Notes under the pieces: generated by a model | Database searches by the model: none | Told to the model about the DNA's origin: nothing | Seen by the model: the letters and a program-made list of their open reading frames with translations, nothing else | Assembly: GCF_003014695.1 (NCBI RefSeq) | Contig: NZ_PYAS01000016.1 | Span: 62,001-126,000 of the forward strand | DNA from: Dyadobacter jiangsuensis | Lineage (GTDB): Bacteria > Bacteroidota > Bacteroidia > Cytophagales > Spirosomataceae | Direction: 5' to 3' | DNA: 64,000 nt | In this document: positions 61,028 through 64,000 of the stretch, piece after piece | Numbering within the stretch: position 1 is the first letter of the stretch | Layout: each line of letters starts with the position of its first letter | Made by a program: the position numbers and the translations under genes

Positions 61028-61691
61028 CACATCTAATTGGGTCAAAATTCAGGGTGAGTAGGAATTATGCAGAACGTACACGAAAACCGTAATTGCTTAC
61101 GGACACGAGGGCCAGGAATAGTACAAGCAAAAAAGTGTCAGGCACGGCCTAAACAACCGAACGATAGCATATATACGCAATCCAAAAAGCATCCATTGCG
61201 CTGCCGATAATACATCATCGACGCGGCTCATGCCTGAATGGCTTTAAATACAAGCTATGTTTGAACTATCTATTCAAGTTTAAACGATTAAGCAACTTAT
61301 GATACAAAATGTCGAATGGTACTGTCTTAATCAGGTTGTGCTGTGATGGTATCGGGTACTTAAAACGCTTGCCGGAACTGTGCCGGGCAGCAGGAGGAAA
61401 TATTAAGCACGTGTGTCTTTAATATTTGATACTTAATCCGCCAATAAGGAAACATTGTGTCCAAATGTAGATTTAATCGATTAAACAACAAAATTTCGAA
61501 GCAAATATTTTAACATTTTTTCTAAAAATAAGCACATAACCCGTTTTCATTACCTTCAACGCATTGCACAGCTCCAATGTATTTCAGATAATGATTCGCC
61601 CGCTTTGCGTAAAAGCGGATTAGTTCCCGACCACGGACCGTTAGATTTACCCTGAAATCCTCCTTATGGTTTTCCGATCATCCATCCTGTC
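61028..61691. other. 664-bp divergent control region with candidate LacI operators
   Basis: No supported gene. TTTAATCGATTAAA at 61472-61485 is a perfect 14-bp palindrome with CG at its centre. TTTAAACGATTAAG at about 61279-61292 is a near match. Both resemble the palindrome at 53845 near lacI. The region must hold the leftward SusC promoter and the rightward kinase promoter. Confidence 0.5.
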
Positions 61692-62897
61692 ATGACCTTT
61701 TTAAAACGTATGTTGGAACAATCCAGGCTCCCGCTGTCTGTCGGGCAGTTCTGGTGGTACTCCTTCTGCTATTGGGGCATTTTCGCGGTAATAACGTTCG
61801 GTCAGCTTATGATGCTGTGGCTTTTGAAGGAAGGGGTGGTGATGCAGCCTCACGAAATGTTCATCTGGCTGCTCGATGGCCTCTTCTGGTGGTCCACGAG
61901 TCCGCTTGTGCTGTACGCGGCCATCAAAGTACCGATCGCATTCAAGGTCCGCGAAAGTTCCTCCATTTTCAAACCGATCCTGGTCCATCTGGCGATCGTT
62001 ACTTTTCTCAATATTTTCATCAACATCCTGCATTACTATATTACCAATCCGCTCATGTACCGCGCGGTGGGCAAATCGGTGCCGCTGGAAAACTACCTGT
62101 TTTCGTTCTTCATTGCCTACACTGCAAGTTTTGGTCAATACCTGCTCCTTGTGGTGGGCTTTAACAAGGTATCCTACATTTATCGTTACCAGGAACTGAA
62201 ACAGCAGAATTTCGAGACTGAACTGCACAACGAGCAGCTGCGCGGGCAACTGGCGAATGCACAGCTGCAATCGCTGAAAATGCAGCTCAATCCGCATTTT
62301 CTTTTCAATACGCTGCATAGTGTGGTTAGCCTGATGGTTAAAAACGATATCCGCAAAGCCACACTCATGATCACCACCCTCAGCGACCTGCTGCGTGCGG
62401 TACTCGTGAACCAGTCGGCCGATTTCATTCCTTTGCAGGAGGAACTGCAACTTACCCGGCAATACCTCGACATCCAGCAAATCCGTTTCCAGGACCGTCT
62501 GAAAGTCGAATACCGCATCGATCCGGCGTCCGAACTTTACCCGGTCCCCCAGCTCATCCTGCAACCGATCGTGGAGAACTCCATTACACACGGCATTTCC
62601 GACCTTACCACCAACGCGCTCGTCCGCATTACGAGCGCCGTAACGGCCGCGGGCATGCAGGTAACGGTTTACGACAACGGCCTCGGTGCCGCATCGCGGA
62701 AATCGTCGAAAGGAATGGGACTCGGATTGCAAAATACCTTGCTGAGGCTCCAACAAGCCTACGGCGCAAACGCCCGCCTGGAATTTGACCAGCCGACTGG
62801 CGGAGGTACGGCGGTAACGCTGTTTTTTGACGGCCGACCGCCGACGGCAGACCGCCGAAAGGCCGGTACTGAGGTGGGTGCGGAAAATAGACCATAG
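61692..62897 (+). CDS. LytS/YehU-type membrane sensor histidine kinase
   Basis: A 401-residue kinase of the His_kinase (PF06580) class. Four membrane helices lie in about residues 21-160, then a coiled coil (ELKQQNFETELHNEQLRGQL). The phospho-acceptor block is MQLNPHFLFNTLHS with His202. The ATPase half has the N-box LILQPIVENSITHG (Asn296) and a G-box with GMGLGLQNTL. No extracellular sensor domain is present, so the membrane helices themselves may sense. The protein's natural end is near LFFD (about 380); the last 20 residues (GRPPTADRRKAG...) are encoded by the 7-bp GTC repeat, an extension of the reading frame into it. The partner regulator follows. Confidence 0.93.
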   Translation: MTFLKRMLEQSRLPLSVGQFWWYSFCYWGIFAVITFGQLMMLWLLKEGVVMQPHEMFIWLLDGLFWWSTSPLVLYAAIKVPIAFKVRESSSIFKPILVHLAIVTFLNIFINILHYYITNPLMYRAVGKSVPLENYLFSFFIAYTASFGQYLLLVVGFNKVSYIYRYQELKQQNFETELHNEQLRGQLANAQLQSLKMQLNPHFLFNTLHSVVSLMVKNDIRKATLMITTLSDLLRAVLVNQSADFIPLQEELQLTRQYLDIQQIRFQDRLKVEYRIDPASELYPVPQLILQPIVENSITHGISDLTTNALVRITSAVTAAGMQVTVYDNGLGAASRKSSKGMGLGLQNTLLRLQQAYGANARLEFDQPTGGGTAVTLFFDGRPPTADRRKAGTEVGAENRP

Positions 62898-62980
62898 ACC
62901 GCCGACCGCCGAAAGGCCTGCGCTGAGATGTACATAGAAGACGGACGATCGGCGGTCGGCGGTCAGTCGTCGGCGGTCAA
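62829..62980. repeat. Inverted array of 7-bp repeats between kinase and response regulator
   Basis: GACCGCC-type units start at 62829, 62836, 62843, 62850 and again at 62890, 62897, 62904; the two blocks end alike (GAAAGGCC, then CTGAG). Opposing GTC units start at 62955, 62962, 62969 and 62976. The period is 7. The kinase reading frame ends inside the array. Confidence 0.8.
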
Positions 62981-63011
62981 AACAACAATCACCAAACACC
63001 CCAAAGAAACC

Positions 63012-63779
63012 ATGAAATACCGCTGCCTGATCATCGATGACGAAATGCTGGCAAGGGACGTAATCAAGACTTTTGTACAGCATGATCATTCCATTGAAAT
63101 CACCGACGAGGCCGCCAATGGCCCGGAAGCGGTGGTGAAAATACTCCAACACCGGCCCGACGTCATTTTTCTGGATATTCAAATGCCCGAACTCGACGGT
63201 TTCGAGGTGCTGCGCGAAGTGTGGCCGCATCATCAGCCCTTCGTTGTGTTCACCACTGCATTCGACCAATATGCGCTCCGTGCCTTCGAAGTGAATGCGA
63301 TCGACTATTTGCTCAAACCCTTTGACGAAATCCGCTTCCATCAGTCGCTTGGGCGGTTGAAAGAACGGCTTAGCCAAAAGTCGCAGCCTCGGATCGAGGA
63401 ATTGGTCAATAGCCTCCTGCGCGACCAGAAGGAGGAAAACTACCTGCAAAGGCTGCTGGTTAAAGAAGCCGGTAAAATGTACCTGGTTAAAACGGACGAC
63501 ATCACGCACTTCTCGGCCGATGGCAACTACATATCCGTTTACACCGCTCAGAAAAAGATTTACACGATTTACGAGAGCCTTGGCAGCCTCGAAAACCGCC
63601 TCGACCCGGCGATCATGATCCGCGTAGGCCGCTCGAACATCGTCAATATGAACTTCATTTCCGAACTTGAAACCTACTTCAACGGGGAGTATATCATTCA
63701 TTTATCCACCGGCGAAAAAGTGAAATGGACACGTGGCTACCGCGATAATATCAAGGCTTTCATCACCAAAATGGGTTAG
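63012..63779 (+). CDS. LytTR-family response regulator
   Basis: A 255-residue response regulator. The receiver domain (1-118) has the acidic pair in LIIDDEM, the phospho-acceptor Asp55 in FLDIQMPELDG, Thr in VVFTTAFDQ and Lys102 in YLLKPFDE. The DNA-binding LytTR domain covers about 150-252 (LVKEAGKMYLVKTDDITHFSADGNYISVY, RVGRSNIVNMNFI, KWTRGYRDNIKAF). The ATG at 63012 begins the receiver exactly; an in-frame ATG 84 bp upstream (62928) would read 28 residues out of the repeat array and is rejected. With the LytS-type kinase it forms a two-component system, maybe controlling the divergent SusCD genes. Confidence 0.94.
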   Translation: MKYRCLIIDDEMLARDVIKTFVQHDHSIEITDEAANGPEAVVKILQHRPDVIFLDIQMPELDGFEVLREVWPHHQPFVVFTTAFDQYALRAFEVNAIDYLLKPFDEIRFHQSLGRLKERLSQKSQPRIEELVNSLLRDQKEENYLQRLLVKEAGKMYLVKTDDITHFSADGNYISVYTAQKKIYTIYESLGSLENRLDPAIMIRVGRSNIVNMNFISELETYFNGEYIIHLSTGEKVKWTRGYRDNIKAFITKMG

Positions 63780-63968
63780 CCTGCCGATACGGTTCACGAT
63801 TTGAAATGCACGCTTTAAATAATAAAAAGTCCAGATCAGACATTTTTCGTACCCATTTCAACGATTTCGAGTACAAATTTGTCAGACAAGATAGCTTCCT
63901 TCCCCAGGCGGGCAGCCACCGGCCGGACAGCTATCCCCGACATTTAACTCTCATTAAATCCGTTAGCC
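63780..63968. other. Intergenic DNA at the right edge
   Basis: No gene, repeat array or clear terminator is seen in this 189-bp stretch after the response regulator. It probably contains the control region of a gene starting near 63969. Confidence 0.35.
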
Positions 63969-64000
63969 ATGCTCTTCAAATCTACCACCAACCTAACCTC
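63969..64000 (+). CDS. Possible start of a gene cut by the window edge
   Basis: An ATG at 63969 opens a frame (MLFKSTTNLT) that runs off the window. Only ten codons are visible, so neither family nor reality can be judged. Confidence 0.25.
   Translation, partial: MLFKSTTNLT

Noticed and set aside
61701-63701. 666-codon open frame on the - strand
   Set aside because: It is antisense to the kinase and response regulator and crosses the repeat array; both + strand genes have clear catalytic motifs.

Overview
The window looks like a chromosomal segment from a Bacteroidota bacterium of the Cytophagales, most like Dyadobacter or Spirosoma. The lineage is inferred from four SusC/SusD pairs, a promoter with a TAnnTTTG-type -7 box, a Bacteroidota-type GyrA, and signal peptides and lipoprotein motifs typical of the group. 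No rRNA, tRNA, CRISPR array, phage or intact insertion sequence was seen.

Region 1 (1-17.4 kb, all + strand) is a catabolic block. It holds the 3' part of a SusC gene and its SusD, a planctomycete-type membrane cytochrome (DUF2231-like / PSCyt1 / DUF1549 / DUF1553) with its usual DUF1501 partner, a second SusC/SusD pair, a large PVC-type dehydrogenase-like protein with a C-terminal haem domain, and two tandem exported TIM-barrel isomerase paralogues. It reads as outer-membrane uptake plus extracytoplasmic oxidation and isomerisation of an unidentified, probably sugar-derived, substrate.

Region 2 (17.8-31 kb) has a TPR protein and gyrA on the - strand. A + strand row of GntP permease, RidA-like protein, D-threonine-aldolase-type PLP enzyme and M19 dipeptidase follows, which suggests D- or beta-hydroxy-amino-acid use. 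Then come DinB, Crp/Fnr and a fused trehalose-6-phosphate synthase/phosphatase.

Region 3 (31.5-40.3 kb) is mixed: a sulfatase, two PLDc_N membrane peptides, a DoxX-like protein, a divergent SDR/HxlR pair, a STAS-like protein, a Nudix hydrolase, an LTA-synthase-like enzyme and a DUF4932-like exported protein.

Region 4 (40.3-61 kb) is thirteen consecutive - strand genes centred on acid sugars. They encode a PQQ dehydrogenase with an internal cytochrome domain, an ExuT-type MFS carrier, DgoD-like dehydratase, DgoK and DgoA, which together make a complete De Ley-Doudoroff galactonate route. Two more enolase-superfamily dehydratases, a LacI regulator and two SusC/SusD pairs complete it. A LytS-type kinase and LytTR response regulator (61.7-63.8 kb) are divergent from the last SusC.

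The most unusual content is non-coding. Inverted arrays of a 10-bp unit (GTCAGGTGTA / TGACAATACC) sit directly upstream of start codons at three loci, with a degenerate trace at a fourth. A GTC-anchored 7-bp unit forms inverted arrays at two loci, a single array at a third, and has entered a coding sequence at a fourth, where its period is 15 bp and encodes a 5-residue repeat. There are also two pairs of 20-nt perfect palindromes of REP/BIME-like design and one cluster of very short palindromes.
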